From an uncultured Fibrobacter sp. (lineage in GTDB: Bacteria; Fibrobacterota; Fibrobacteria; Fibrobacterales; Fibrobacteraceae): DNA of 48,669 nt. The stretch spans positions 1 through 48,669 of the forward strand of contig CAMKMX010000022.1 of assembly GCA_946414025.1 (NCBI GenBank), read 5' to 3'. The position numbers and the translations under genes are program-made. Shown piece by piece: positions 41,939 through 48,669 of this stretch (within the stretch, counting starts at the first letter, position 1; each line of letters starts with the position of its first letter). The notes under the pieces were generated by a model, which saw nothing but the letters and a program-made list of their open reading frames with translations, was not told the origin of the DNA and searched no databases.

Positions 41939-42760
41939 CTACTTTTTCTTCTTTTCCAGTTCCTTCTGCATGGCCGACGTAGCCGCAGCGTCCTTGAAAT
42001 AGAACTCGGGAGGAACATTCTCGAAACCCTGGAGGGCATTGAGCCAGTTGTCGTTCAGGTCGCGGAACTCCAGTTTGTTCAAGTTGTAGCGGAGGGTATC
42101 CCCCATAATCTTGAAGGTGGTAAAGTCCCAACGGATGACCTGACGGTCCTTGAACACTTCACGGGTTATGAGAGAAGTATCGCTATCGAACTGGTAACGG
42201 GCCTTGTAGGCGTATTCGCCGGTCATCTGGTAACGGCCGGAATCGGAATAGGTGCGGGTCACGCCGTAAATGGTGTCGTTCATGCCAAAGCGGATTTCGG
42301 CATCGCGGAAAGCGTGTCCGTGAGCCATGATGGCAGTACGCCACACGCCGAACACCAGTTCTTTCATGGCCTTCTGGAACACGGTGTCCTTTTTCCAATG
42401 GTCAAAGTTGCTCTTGTCGTAACGGGCGCGCTTCACGTACTTGCCTTCGAGGATGAGCTTGCGGACGCTATCGGCACGGGCCTTGGCGAGGCTGTCGGTA
42501 TTCTGCTTCAGGGGCACTGCCGCCGCCTGGGCATCAATGGAATCCAGCTTGGCCTGGATCATTTCGTCCAGTACCTCGGTCGCACCACGGGGCGTCACCA
42601 GTTCTTCCACGGGTGTTTCAGCCACTACGGCTGTAGAGTCGGCCTGCTTGGGAGGAGTCGGCAGAGTTTCGGTCGCCACGGCATCCTGGGCAAAGGAAAA
42701 ACCGACAAGGGACAGGGTCAAAATAGAAGCAACGAAGTACTTTGAAATAGAGCGTGTCAT
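41939..42760 (-). CDS. Secreted protein of unknown family, first in ABC operon
   Basis: A 273-residue protein with a signal peptide (MTRSISKYFVASILTLSLVGFSFAQ), a Thr/Pro/Ala-rich spacer and a globular part from about residue 90. The family is not recognised, and it does not look like a typical periplasmic binding protein (too short, no two-lobe layout). It ends 6 bp before the permease start, which suggests a shared role. Start 42760: no Shine-Dalgarno, TAAATT seven nt upstream. Confidence 0.65.
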   Translation of the reverse strand: MTRSISKYFVASILTLSLVGFSFAQDAVATETLPTPPKQADSTAVVAETPVEELVTPRGATEVLDEMIQAKLDSIDAQAAAVPLKQNTDSLAKARADSVRKLILEGKYVKRARYDKSNFDHWKKDTVFQKAMKELVFGVWRTAIMAHGHAFRDAEIRFGMNDTIYGVTRTYSDSGRYQMTGEYAYKARYQFDSDTSLITREVFKDRQVIRWDFTTFKIMGDTLRYNLNKLEFRDLNDNWLNALQGFENVPPEFYFKDAAATSAMQKELEKKKK

Positions 42761-42896
42761 CGCCCTAAATTTAGTTAAAGAGCTAAAAAAAGTTCCACTT
42801 TTTGAAAAAAAAGCCAAAAAATGCCCCAAAATGGTTCCTAAAATCCACCGTTCCACCCATGGCAGTCAAAAATGTGCCCAAGAGACCCAGTAATTC

Positions 42897-42911
42897 TATA
42901 TTTGGGCTATG
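42897..42911 (+). promoter_or_regulatory. Putative leaderless promoter of nspC
   Basis: TATATT (42897-42902) followed by TGGGCT and ATG at 42909. With the usual distance from -10 box to start site, transcription would begin at or next to the A of ATG. No Shine-Dalgarno. Confidence 0.45.
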
Positions 42912-44036
42912 CTAGACTATTCCCAGGTAACAAGCCCCTGTTTCGTGCTGGACGAAACCCGCCTCCGCCGCAATATGGAAATTCTGGACCAGATCCAAAA
43001 GCAGACCGGAGTCCATATCATCTGCGCCCTGAAGGGCTACAGTTTCTGGCGCTCCTTCCCCATTATCGCCGAATACCTGCCAGGAGCCACCGCCTCCAGC
43101 CTGAACGAGGCGAGACTTGCCCGCGAAGAGATGAACAAGCAGGTCCACGTGTTTGCGCCGGTCTATGCCGACGACGAAATCGACCAGATATTGAGCCTTG
43201 CAGACCACATCACCTTCAACAGCTTTAGCCAATGGATGCGGTTCAAGGACAAGACCCTGAAAGCGGGCGTCAGCGCCGGCATCCGTGTGAATCCGGAATT
43301 TTCTACCGTAGAAACCGACATCTACAACCCCTGCGGAAAGTTTTCCAGGCTGGGCGTTACCGAAGGTGAATTCAAGCCGGAACTGTTGGACGGTATCGAG
43401 GGCCTGCATTTTCACGCCCTGTGCGAACAGGACGCCGACGCCCTGGAAGGGGTGCTGAAGGCTTTTGAAGCGAAGTTCGGGAAATACCTGGCCCAGATGA
43501 AATGGGTGAACTTCGGCGGCGGCCACCACATTACCCGCAAGGACTACCACCGGGAACAGCTGGTGCAGATTCTGAAAGATTTCCGAAGCCGCTACCCCCA
43601 CCTGCAGGTCATCCTAGAACCGGGAGAGGCCGTAGGTTGGCAAACCGGCGAACTGGTGGCCACGGTAGAAGACATTGTCCACAACGAGATGGACATCGCC
43701 ATACTGAACGTGTCTATCAGCGCCCACATGCCCGACTGCCTGGAAATGCCCTACCGGCCCACCATTACCGGAGCGGGAATGCCCGGCGAAAAGCAGTTTA
43801 CATACAAGATAACAGGCGGTACCTGCCTTGCCGGCGACCAGCTTGGGGATTTCTCCTTTGACAAGCCCCTAAAAGTCGGCGACCGGATTATCTTCGAGGA
43901 CATGATCCACTACACCATGGTGAAGACCACCTTCTTCAACGGTGTGCGCCACCCCGACATCGGCATGTTCGACAAGGAAGGAAAGTTCCACCTGTTGCAC
44001 AGGTTCACCTACCAGCAGTTCAAGGAAAAGCTGTAA
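42909..44036 (+). CDS. nspC: Carboxynorspermidine/carboxyspermidine decarboxylase
   Basis: A 375-residue PLP enzyme of the alanine racemase-type fold that removes CO2 from carboxynorspermidine or carboxyspermidine, the last step of the alternative polyamine pathway. PLP lysine K42 in ALKGYS; NFGGGHHIT about 198-206; LEPGEA for the phosphate; GGTCLAGD near 305 contributes the second-subunit cysteine. Length fits NspC (about 377). The dehydrogenase partner is not adjacent. Confidence 0.93.
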   Translation: MLDYSQVTSPCFVLDETRLRRNMEILDQIQKQTGVHIICALKGYSFWRSFPIIAEYLPGATASSLNEARLAREEMNKQVHVFAPVYADDEIDQILSLADHITFNSFSQWMRFKDKTLKAGVSAGIRVNPEFSTVETDIYNPCGKFSRLGVTEGEFKPELLDGIEGLHFHALCEQDADALEGVLKAFEAKFGKYLAQMKWVNFGGGHHITRKDYHREQLVQILKDFRSRYPHLQVILEPGEAVGWQTGELVATVEDIVHNEMDIAILNVSISAHMPDCLEMPYRPTITGAGMPGEKQFTYKITGGTCLAGDQLGDFSFDKPLKVGDRIIFEDMIHYTMVKTTFFNGVRHPDIGMFDKEGKFHLLHRFTYQQFKEKL

Positions 44037-44046
44037 ATCAGAGACT

Positions 44047-44074
44047 GGAGGCTAGGATCTAGGGGCTAGGGTTA
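44047..44074 (+). repeat. Heptad array (G-rich, four units)
   Basis: Four 7-bp units (GGAGGCT, AGGATCT, AGGGGCT, AGGGTTA) starting 10 bp after the nspC stop. Confidence 0.7.
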
Positions 44075-44149
44075 GACAGTAAATAAGCTGCAGTTGGCAG
44101 AACTTAGACTGCTTTGCTCTTAGAACTTAGACATTTCTTATAGAATATA

Positions 44150-44255
44150 TTCTAAGTTCTAAGCTCTAAATTCTAACTCACACGACACATCACACATTGC
44201 TCATGCCTCGTACCTCTGCCCCTAACACCTACAACCTACAGCCTAAAACCTAACC
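44150..44255 (+). repeat. Heptad array of 15 units ending exactly at the tsaE start codon
   Basis: Fifteen 7-bp units in register, with a single 1-bp slip at 44220. They drift from TTCTAAG (two in tandem) through ACACATC-type units to CCTNNNN and end with CCTAACC at 44249-44255; ATG follows immediately. It is in the opposite sense to the array at 44047-44074. Confidence 0.85.
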
Positions 44256-44675
44256 ATGACATTCAACAGCGAACAAGAGACATACAACTGGGCAGTTAGT
44301 TTCGGGCAAACTCTGAAACCGGGCGACATGGTGGCGCTGTACGGCAACCTGGGAGCGGGCAAGACCGTTATTAGTCGGGGCGTGTGCAAGGGGCTGGGTT
44401 TCGACGGGAACGTGTGCTCCCCCACCTACACCCTGCTCCACGAATACCCCAACGACCCGCCCATTTTCCACTACGACCTTTACCGCCTGGAACCGGGTAC
44501 GGATATCTGCGAAGTGGGCCTGGAACCCGACTACCTGGGAAAGGGAATCACCCTTATCGAATGGCCCGAACGCCTGGAAGAGAACACAGCGGGCATTACC
44601 CACATCATCAAGATTGAAATTCTCTCCGAAACAAGCCGCGAAGTCACGCTAGAAAAAATTGGAGCCGAACCATGA
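44256..44675 (+). CDS. tsaE: tRNA threonylcarbamoyladenosine biosynthesis ATPase
   Basis: A 139-residue P-loop protein (GNLGAGKT 30-37) with SPTYTLLHEY and HYDLYRLE, diagnostic for TsaE, which drives the TsaB-TsaD complex making t6A37 in tRNAs. There is no Shine-Dalgarno: the 5' flank is the heptad array, up to the ATG. Its stop overlaps the start of rlmI (ATGA). Confidence 0.95.
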   Translation: MTFNSEQETYNWAVSFGQTLKPGDMVALYGNLGAGKTVISRGVCKGLGFDGNVCSPTYTLLHEYPNDPPIFHYDLYRLEPGTDICEVGLEPDYLGKGITLIEWPERLEENTAGITHIIKIEILSETSREVTLEKIGAEP

Positions 44676-45865
44676 AAGCCATTACCCTGAAGGCCGGACG
44701 CGAAAAGTCCGCTCTCCGTTACCATCCCTGGATTTTTAGCGGAGCGATTGACGAAGTTATCGGAGACCCTGAACTTGGCGAGACCGTAGAGGTTTATAGT
44801 TTCAAAAGCGACTTCTTGGGGCTTGCAGCGTACTCGCCCAAGTCACAAATCCGTGGGCGTTTCTGGACGTTTGGCGAGAAAGCGAACATCGACCGGGAAT
44901 TCTTCAGCGATATTCTGGACCGGGCCATCGCCGCCCGCAAGAGTCGCGGTTTTGACATTGAAGACAAGGAAAGCGCCTTCCGCCTGATCAACGCCGAAAA
45001 CGACGGCATTCCGGGCTGCATCATCGACAAGTACGCCGACATCTATTCTGTCGAAATCTTGGCCGCCGGCGCCGAAGTCCACCGAGAAAAGATTTACGAA
45101 CTGCTGGCCGAAAAGACCCATTGCAAGGGCATCTACGAACGCTGCGATTCCGACGTGCGCAAAAAGGAAGGCTTGCAGTTGCGTACCGGATGCGTCTACG
45201 GCGAAGTGAGCGACGAACCCGTAATCATCAACGAGAACGGAATACTCTTCCCCATCGACGTCAAAAACGGACACAAGACCGGTTACTATCTAGACCAGCG
45301 GGATGCCCGCCGCCGCATCGGCGAACTTTCCAAGGGCAAGAAGGTTTTGAACTGCTTCTGCTATACCGGCGGTTTCGGACTTTACGCTCTCCGCGGCGGT
45401 TGCGAAAAAGTTTATCAGGTAGATGTTTCCAAGGATGCGCTCAAGCTCGCCAAGGAAGGCATCATGCGTAACAAGCTCAGCACCGCCCACGCAACACACG
45501 TAGAAGCGGACGTGTTCCAGTACCTGCGCAAGTGCCGCGACAAGGCGGAGACGTTCGACCTCATCGTTTTGGATCCGCCCAAGTTCGTGGAAAGCAAGGA
45601 CAACCTGCAGAAGGGCGCCCGGGGCTACAAGGACATCAATCTACTTGCAATGAAGTTGTTGGCCGAGGGCGGCATGCTGGCGACATTTAGCTGTTCGGGC
45701 CTAATGGAGATGGACTTGTTCCAGAAGATTATCGCCGATGCCGCCGCCGATGCACATCGGCGCGTTCAAATCATTGAACGCTTCGGCCAACCCGCCGACC
45801 ATCCCGTAAATACGGCATTTCCCGAAGGTCAGTACCTGAAAGGTCTGCTGGTACAGGCCGTGTAA
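44672..45865 (+). CDS. rlmI: 23S rRNA (cytosine-5) methyltransferase, RlmI-like
   Basis: A 397-residue protein: PUA domain about 1-75 (HPWIFSGAIDEV), then a Rossmann methyltransferase with SAM motif VLNCFCYTGGFGLYALRGG, LIVLDPPKF and the cysteine motif FSCSGLM. In E. coli RlmI makes m5C1962 in 23S rRNA. Its start overlaps tsaE. It ends 4 bp from the convergent TPR gene, with no room for a terminator hairpin between them. Confidence 0.9.
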   Translation: MKAITLKAGREKSALRYHPWIFSGAIDEVIGDPELGETVEVYSFKSDFLGLAAYSPKSQIRGRFWTFGEKANIDREFFSDILDRAIAARKSRGFDIEDKESAFRLINAENDGIPGCIIDKYADIYSVEILAAGAEVHREKIYELLAEKTHCKGIYERCDSDVRKKEGLQLRTGCVYGEVSDEPVIINENGILFPIDVKNGHKTGYYLDQRDARRRIGELSKGKKVLNCFCYTGGFGLYALRGGCEKVYQVDVSKDALKLAKEGIMRNKLSTAHATHVEADVFQYLRKCRDKAETFDLIVLDPPKFVESKDNLQKGARGYKDINLLAMKLLAEGGMLATFSCSGLMEMDLFQKIIADAAADAHRRVQIIERFGQPADHPVNTAFPEGQYLKGLLVQAV

Positions 45866-45869
45866 AAAA

Positions 45870-47348
45870 TTAACGTCTGCGACGCGGGAGTTCGCTCTTG
45901 TGGTTTTCAAGCCACACGGCATCTTCCAGGGCGCGCTCGGCCTCTGTCGCCCAGTCGGAGTCGGGATATTGCTGCACCACTTCACGATAACGGGAGGCGG
46001 CACTGTGGAAATCGCGAAGTTCGCGGTAGATGTTGCCCATCTGGAGCAGGGCAAAATAGCGGTCTTCGGGAGAAAGTTCCGTTTCCAGCATTACCTTGTA
46101 AACCTGCAGGGCTTCTTCGAAACTGCCCGACTTGAAAAGGTCGTTGGCTCGGGCGATGGAATAGGCCTTGGCCGGAGCCGGAGCGATTTTCTGGGCCGTA
46201 GCCGCAGGAGCCGCTTCCGCAGAAGCGGCGGCGTCCTGAGCAGGCGTTGCAGTAACAGCTGCGTTTGCGGAATCAGCAGGAGCATTTTTCATTTCGGCCA
46301 AGCGGGCTTCTACGGCCTTGCGGAACTCACCGTTAGGGCCAGCCTTCTTGATGTAGGCCGCCAAGGACTTCTTTTCCAAATCCGTCTTGTTCTGGGCCTT
46401 GTAAATAAGGGACATATAGTAGTGGACATCGGCAGCGCCGTCCTTGTACTCCTTGCCCTTGTTCAAGTTGAATTCCGCCTTGTCGTATTCTCCCATCTTT
46501 AGGCGGGTAACGCCGGCGTAGTAGTAGGCACCCACGTGCCCCGGAGTTTTCTTCAGGACTTCGCGCCACATCTTGGCGGCATCTTCGTACTTACCCTGAG
46601 CAAGAAAAGCCTTGCCTTTTTCGAAAGGGTCGTCGGGATTTGCGGCAGGAGTCTCGGCAGCAGGAGCCGATGCGGCAGGCTGTGCAGACGCTGGCTGTGC
46701 GGCTTCGGGAGCGGCAGTTTGCGTTGCCGGAGCGGCTTGTACAGGAGCCTGCTGGGCGGGCTCAGCGGCAGCGGTCTGTGCGAGAGCAGGTTGAGGTGCG
46801 GGGGCTGCCTGTGCGGGCTGTTCAGCAGCAGGAGCTGCCTGGGGAGCAGCCTCCTGTACCGGTGCAGGGGCTTGTTCAGATGTCTGTGCCGTTGTGGCAG
46901 GAGCGGGCTGTTCCGGCGCGGTCGCGGCAGGAGCAGCAGGTGCGGCAGCCTGTTCAGCAACCGGTTCCGTTACGGCGGGCTCAGGAGGCCTGTTCTTCGG
47001 GTCCTTTGCAAGCTCGGCTTCGGCCTTGGCCTTTTGGCCCAGCTTTTCATAAACTTTCGCCGCACCTTCGTAGGCGGCACTCATAGTCGGCGTGAACTTG
47101 TAGGCCAGGCGGTAATTGGCCAAAGCCCTGCTGTAGTCGGGCTTGGGCATCTTGATATAGACTTCGGCGGCGGCAAAGTAGGCGTCGGAATTCTGGGGCT
47201 GTTCGGCAAGGACCGCACGGTATTCACCGAGGGCCTTTTCGTATTCACCCTGAGCGAGGAATCGGGCACCCTGTTCAAAACGAGGATCGTCAGCAAAAGA
47301 CGCACCAATCAGGAGCGCCAACGCAATAAAAGGAACGCGAATATTCAT
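45870..47348 (-). CDS. Secreted TPR protein with Ala/Pro-rich linkers
   Basis: A 492-residue protein. The start at 47348 gives a signal peptide (MNIRVPFIALALLIGASFA); longer frames are rejected. Three blocks of tetratricopeptide repeats (about 22-125, 256-380, 405-480) are separated by two Ala/Pro/Gln linkers, one of about 125 residues. The last block resembles the YbgF/CpoB C-terminal TPR region (RYREVVQQYPDSDWATEAERAL). Likely periplasmic protein-protein scaffold, possibly coupled to envelope machinery. The linker DNA is GC-rich and repetitive. Confidence 0.85.
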   Translation of the reverse strand: MNIRVPFIALALLIGASFADDPRFEQGARFLAQGEYEKALGEYRAVLAEQPQNSDAYFAAAEVYIKMPKPDYSRALANYRLAYKFTPTMSAAYEGAAKVYEKLGQKAKAEAELAKDPKNRPPEPAVTEPVAEQAAAPAAPAATAPEQPAPATTAQTSEQAPAPVQEAAPQAAPAAEQPAQAAPAPQPALAQTAAAEPAQQAPVQAAPATQTAAPEAAQPASAQPAASAPAAETPAANPDDPFEKGKAFLAQGKYEDAAKMWREVLKKTPGHVGAYYYAGVTRLKMGEYDKAEFNLNKGKEYKDGAADVHYYMSLIYKAQNKTDLEKKSLAAYIKKAGPNGEFRKAVEARLAEMKNAPADSANAAVTATPAQDAAASAEAAPAATAQKIAPAPAKAYSIARANDLFKSGSFEEALQVYKVMLETELSPEDRYFALLQMGNIYRELRDFHSAASRYREVVQQYPDSDWATEAERALEDAVWLENHKSELPRRRR

Positions 47349-47363
47349 ACGCAAAAAAGATAC

Positions 47364-47389
47364 AAAAAATCCTCGGCGATGGCCGAGGA
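47364..47389 (-). terminator. Intrinsic terminator downstream of argG
   Basis: TCCTCGGC (47370-47377) pairs with GCCGAGGA (47382-47389), 4-nt loop; on the minus strand six T residues follow. It lies about 80 bp beyond the argG stop and just ahead of the TPR gene. Confidence 0.8.
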
Positions 47390-47403
47390 CTAAAAAATCA
47401 AGC

Positions 47404-47461
47404 CTGGATCCTTCGGGGCTTCGACCCTCTGGATGACGATGAGGCGAGCCATTCAGGATGA
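47404..47461. repeat. Dispersed repeat ending in GGATGACA
   Basis: Contains TGGATCCTTCGGGG, CTCTGGATGACG and ATTCAGGATGACA; same family as 1205-1345. Confidence 0.5.
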
Positions 47462-47469
47462 CAATCCGA

Positions 47470-48669
47470 CTACTTCTTCGGGAGCACCACCGGCTTGCCG
47501 AAGTCCACGTTGGTCTTCTTGCCGAGCAAGAGAGCGCGGGTCTTGAGAGGCAGACCGAAGCAGCGGATGAAGCCCGTTGCGTCCTTCTGGTCGTACATGT
47601 CGACGTCGGTGAATCCACCGAGGCCCATGTCGTAGAGGCTGTAGGGGCTCTTGATGCCGGCCGGGATAATGTTGCCCTTGTAGAGCTTGAGGGTCACGTC
47701 ACCGGTAACAACCTTGTTGACTTCAGCGAAGAAGGCGTCCATAGCCTGGCGGAGCGGAGTGAACCACTGGCCATTGTACACGAGGTTGGCATAGGTCATG
47801 GACATCTTCTGGGCTTCGAACAAAGTTTCCTTGTCGAGCACGAGCTGTTCAAGGCATTCGTGAGCCTTGTACAGGAGCGTGCCACCCGGAGTTTCGTACA
47901 CGCCGCGGCTCTTGAGGCCAACGAGGCGGTTTTCAACGATGTCCAACAGACCGCAAGCGTTCTTGCCACCGATCTTGTTCAGGAATTCGAGAAGTTCCAC
48001 GGCTCCCATCTTCTTGCCGTTGATAGCAACCGGATTACCCTTTTCGAAGGTGATCGTCACGTGGTCGGCCTTGTTCGGGGCCTTCTCGTAGGTAGCGGTG
48101 TGCTTGAGGAATTCGTACTTGTGTTCCTGTTCCGGGAATTCCAGGACACCACCTTCGTGAGAGAGGTGCCACAGGTTGCCGTCTTCGGAGTAAATCTTCT
48201 TCTTGCTGATGCCGTTCAGCGGAATCTTGTGAGCGGCAGCGTAGTCGATAGCGTCTTCGCGGCTATGGAACGTCCACTTCGGGTCCTTCCACGGAGCGAT
48301 GATTTTGAGCTTCGGGTTGAGGGCGGCGTAGGTCAGTTCGAAACGGACCTGGTCGTTACCCTTACCGGTAGCACCGTGAGCAACAGCGTAGGCGCCTTCC
48401 TTTTCAGCAATCTTCACCTGATACTTGGCGATGAGCGGACGGGCGAAAGAAGTACCCAGGAGGTAGGTACCTTCGTACTTAGCACCGGCGCGAACGGTCG
48501 GCCAAACGTAGTCTTCGAGGAATTCCTTCTTGAGGTCGAGAACGTAGCACTTGGATGCGCCAGTCTTCAAAGCCTTGTCTTCGAGGGCCTTAGCGTCCGG
48601 GAAGTCGTTCTGACCGAGGTCGGCGGCGAAAGCGATCACTTCGCAGTCGTAGTTTTCCTTGAGCCAGGG
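47470..48669 (-). CDS. argG: Argininosuccinate synthase, 5' end beyond the window
   Basis: 399 residues are visible. The enzyme joins citrulline and aspartate with ATP in arginine synthesis. The frame is open to the right edge (PWLKENYDCEVIAFAADLGQ), so about 20 N-terminal residues with the SGGLDTS ATP loop lie outside. Other family features: GTSFARPLIAKY, HGATGKGNDQVRFE, and YETPGGTLLYKAH. Followed by the terminator at 47364-47389. Confidence 0.96.
   Translation of the reverse strand, partial: PWLKENYDCEVIAFAADLGQNDFPDAKALEDKALKTGASKCYVLDLKKEFLEDYVWPTVRAGAKYEGTYLLGTSFARPLIAKYQVKIAEKEGAYAVAHGATGKGNDQVRFELTYAALNPKLKIIAPWKDPKWTFHSREDAIDYAAAHKIPLNGISKKKIYSEDGNLWHLSHEGGVLEFPEQEHKYEFLKHTATYEKAPNKADHVTITFEKGNPVAINGKKMGAVELLEFLNKIGGKNACGLLDIVENRLVGLKSRGVYETPGGTLLYKAHECLEQLVLDKETLFEAQKMSMTYANLVYNGQWFTPLRQAMDAFFAEVNKVVTGDVTLKLYKGNIIPAGIKSPYSLYDMGLGGFTDVDMYDQKDATGFIRCFGLPLKTRALLLGKKTNVDFGKPVVLPKK

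Noticed and set aside
45860..45872. Only 4 bp between the convergent stops of rlmI and the TPR gene
   Set aside because: Tight, but convergent neighbours without a terminator hairpin are common in compact genomes; nothing else is unusual here.

Overview
The window is a roughly 48.7 kb piece of a Gram-negative bacterial chromosome, most likely a Fibrobacter species. Clues to this are the start of a FISUMP domain (the Fibrobacter succinogenes major paralogous domain) at 38236-38559, LPS export and outer-membrane barrel genes, gliding/polarity GTPase genes, a secreted protein with a FlgD-like C-terminus, and a codon style rich in GC-ending codons broken up by AT-rich promoters. No integrase, transposase, phage gene or CRISPR array was found.

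Layout. 1-1197: 3' part of ilvD, whose last 38 codons occur twice: a recoded copy that now finishes the gene, then the displaced original about 120 bp downstream. 1469-6114: a phosphorelay operon (hybrid histidine kinase, REC-GGDEF*-EAL response regulator, HPt). 6302-9721 (minus): ankyrin lipoprotein, LysM lytic transglycosylase and two very small genes. 9771-11807: barrel protein with nine exact 30-residue TSP3 repeats. 11868-17694 (minus): type IV pilus pilMNO, a pilP fusion, and pilQ. 17803-21547 (minus): pyrR, pyrB, a dihydroorotase pseudoenzyme and a PilZ gene. 21786-25462: cyclophilin, tRNA-Ala, lptD (minus), and a small UreE-like gene. 25553-29926: PDZ protein, secreted acidic-tailed protein, HAD phosphatase, radical SAM protein, thioredoxin. 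29956-36305 (minus): mglA, mglB, a DUF2914-like gene, a 961-residue outer-membrane protein and an Omp85 protein. 36599-39311: rpsT, a DegT aminotransferase, a truncated FISUMP lipoprotein and a small coiled-coil lipoprotein. 39348-42760 (minus): FecCD-type ABC transporter with a TraB/GumN lipoprotein and an unknown secreted protein. 42909-45865: nspC, tsaE, rlmI. 45870-48669 (minus): TPR protein and argG, which runs off the window.

Functional themes. Much of the window concerns the cell envelope and surface motility: pilMNOPQ, MglAB, a c-di-GMP phosphodiesterase and a PilZ effector, LptD, Omp85, a large barrel protein and a LysM transglycosylase. Pyrimidine, isoleucine/valine, arginine and polyamine biosynthesis genes are interspersed.

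The most unusual signals are not genes. (1) The recoded duplicate of the ilvD 3' end: 26 of 37 aligned codons are changed silently, with only two amino-acid changes. (2) Degenerate 7-bp periodic arrays (CCTNNNN or its complement) that sit at gene edges: they directly precede the tsaE start, follow the stop of the large barrel gene, supply the stop of the UreE-like gene and cut off the FISUMP gene. (3) A recurring start-site arrangement, TANNTT followed by 6-8 nt and ATG, without a Shine-Dalgarno sequence, which suggests several leaderless mRNAs.
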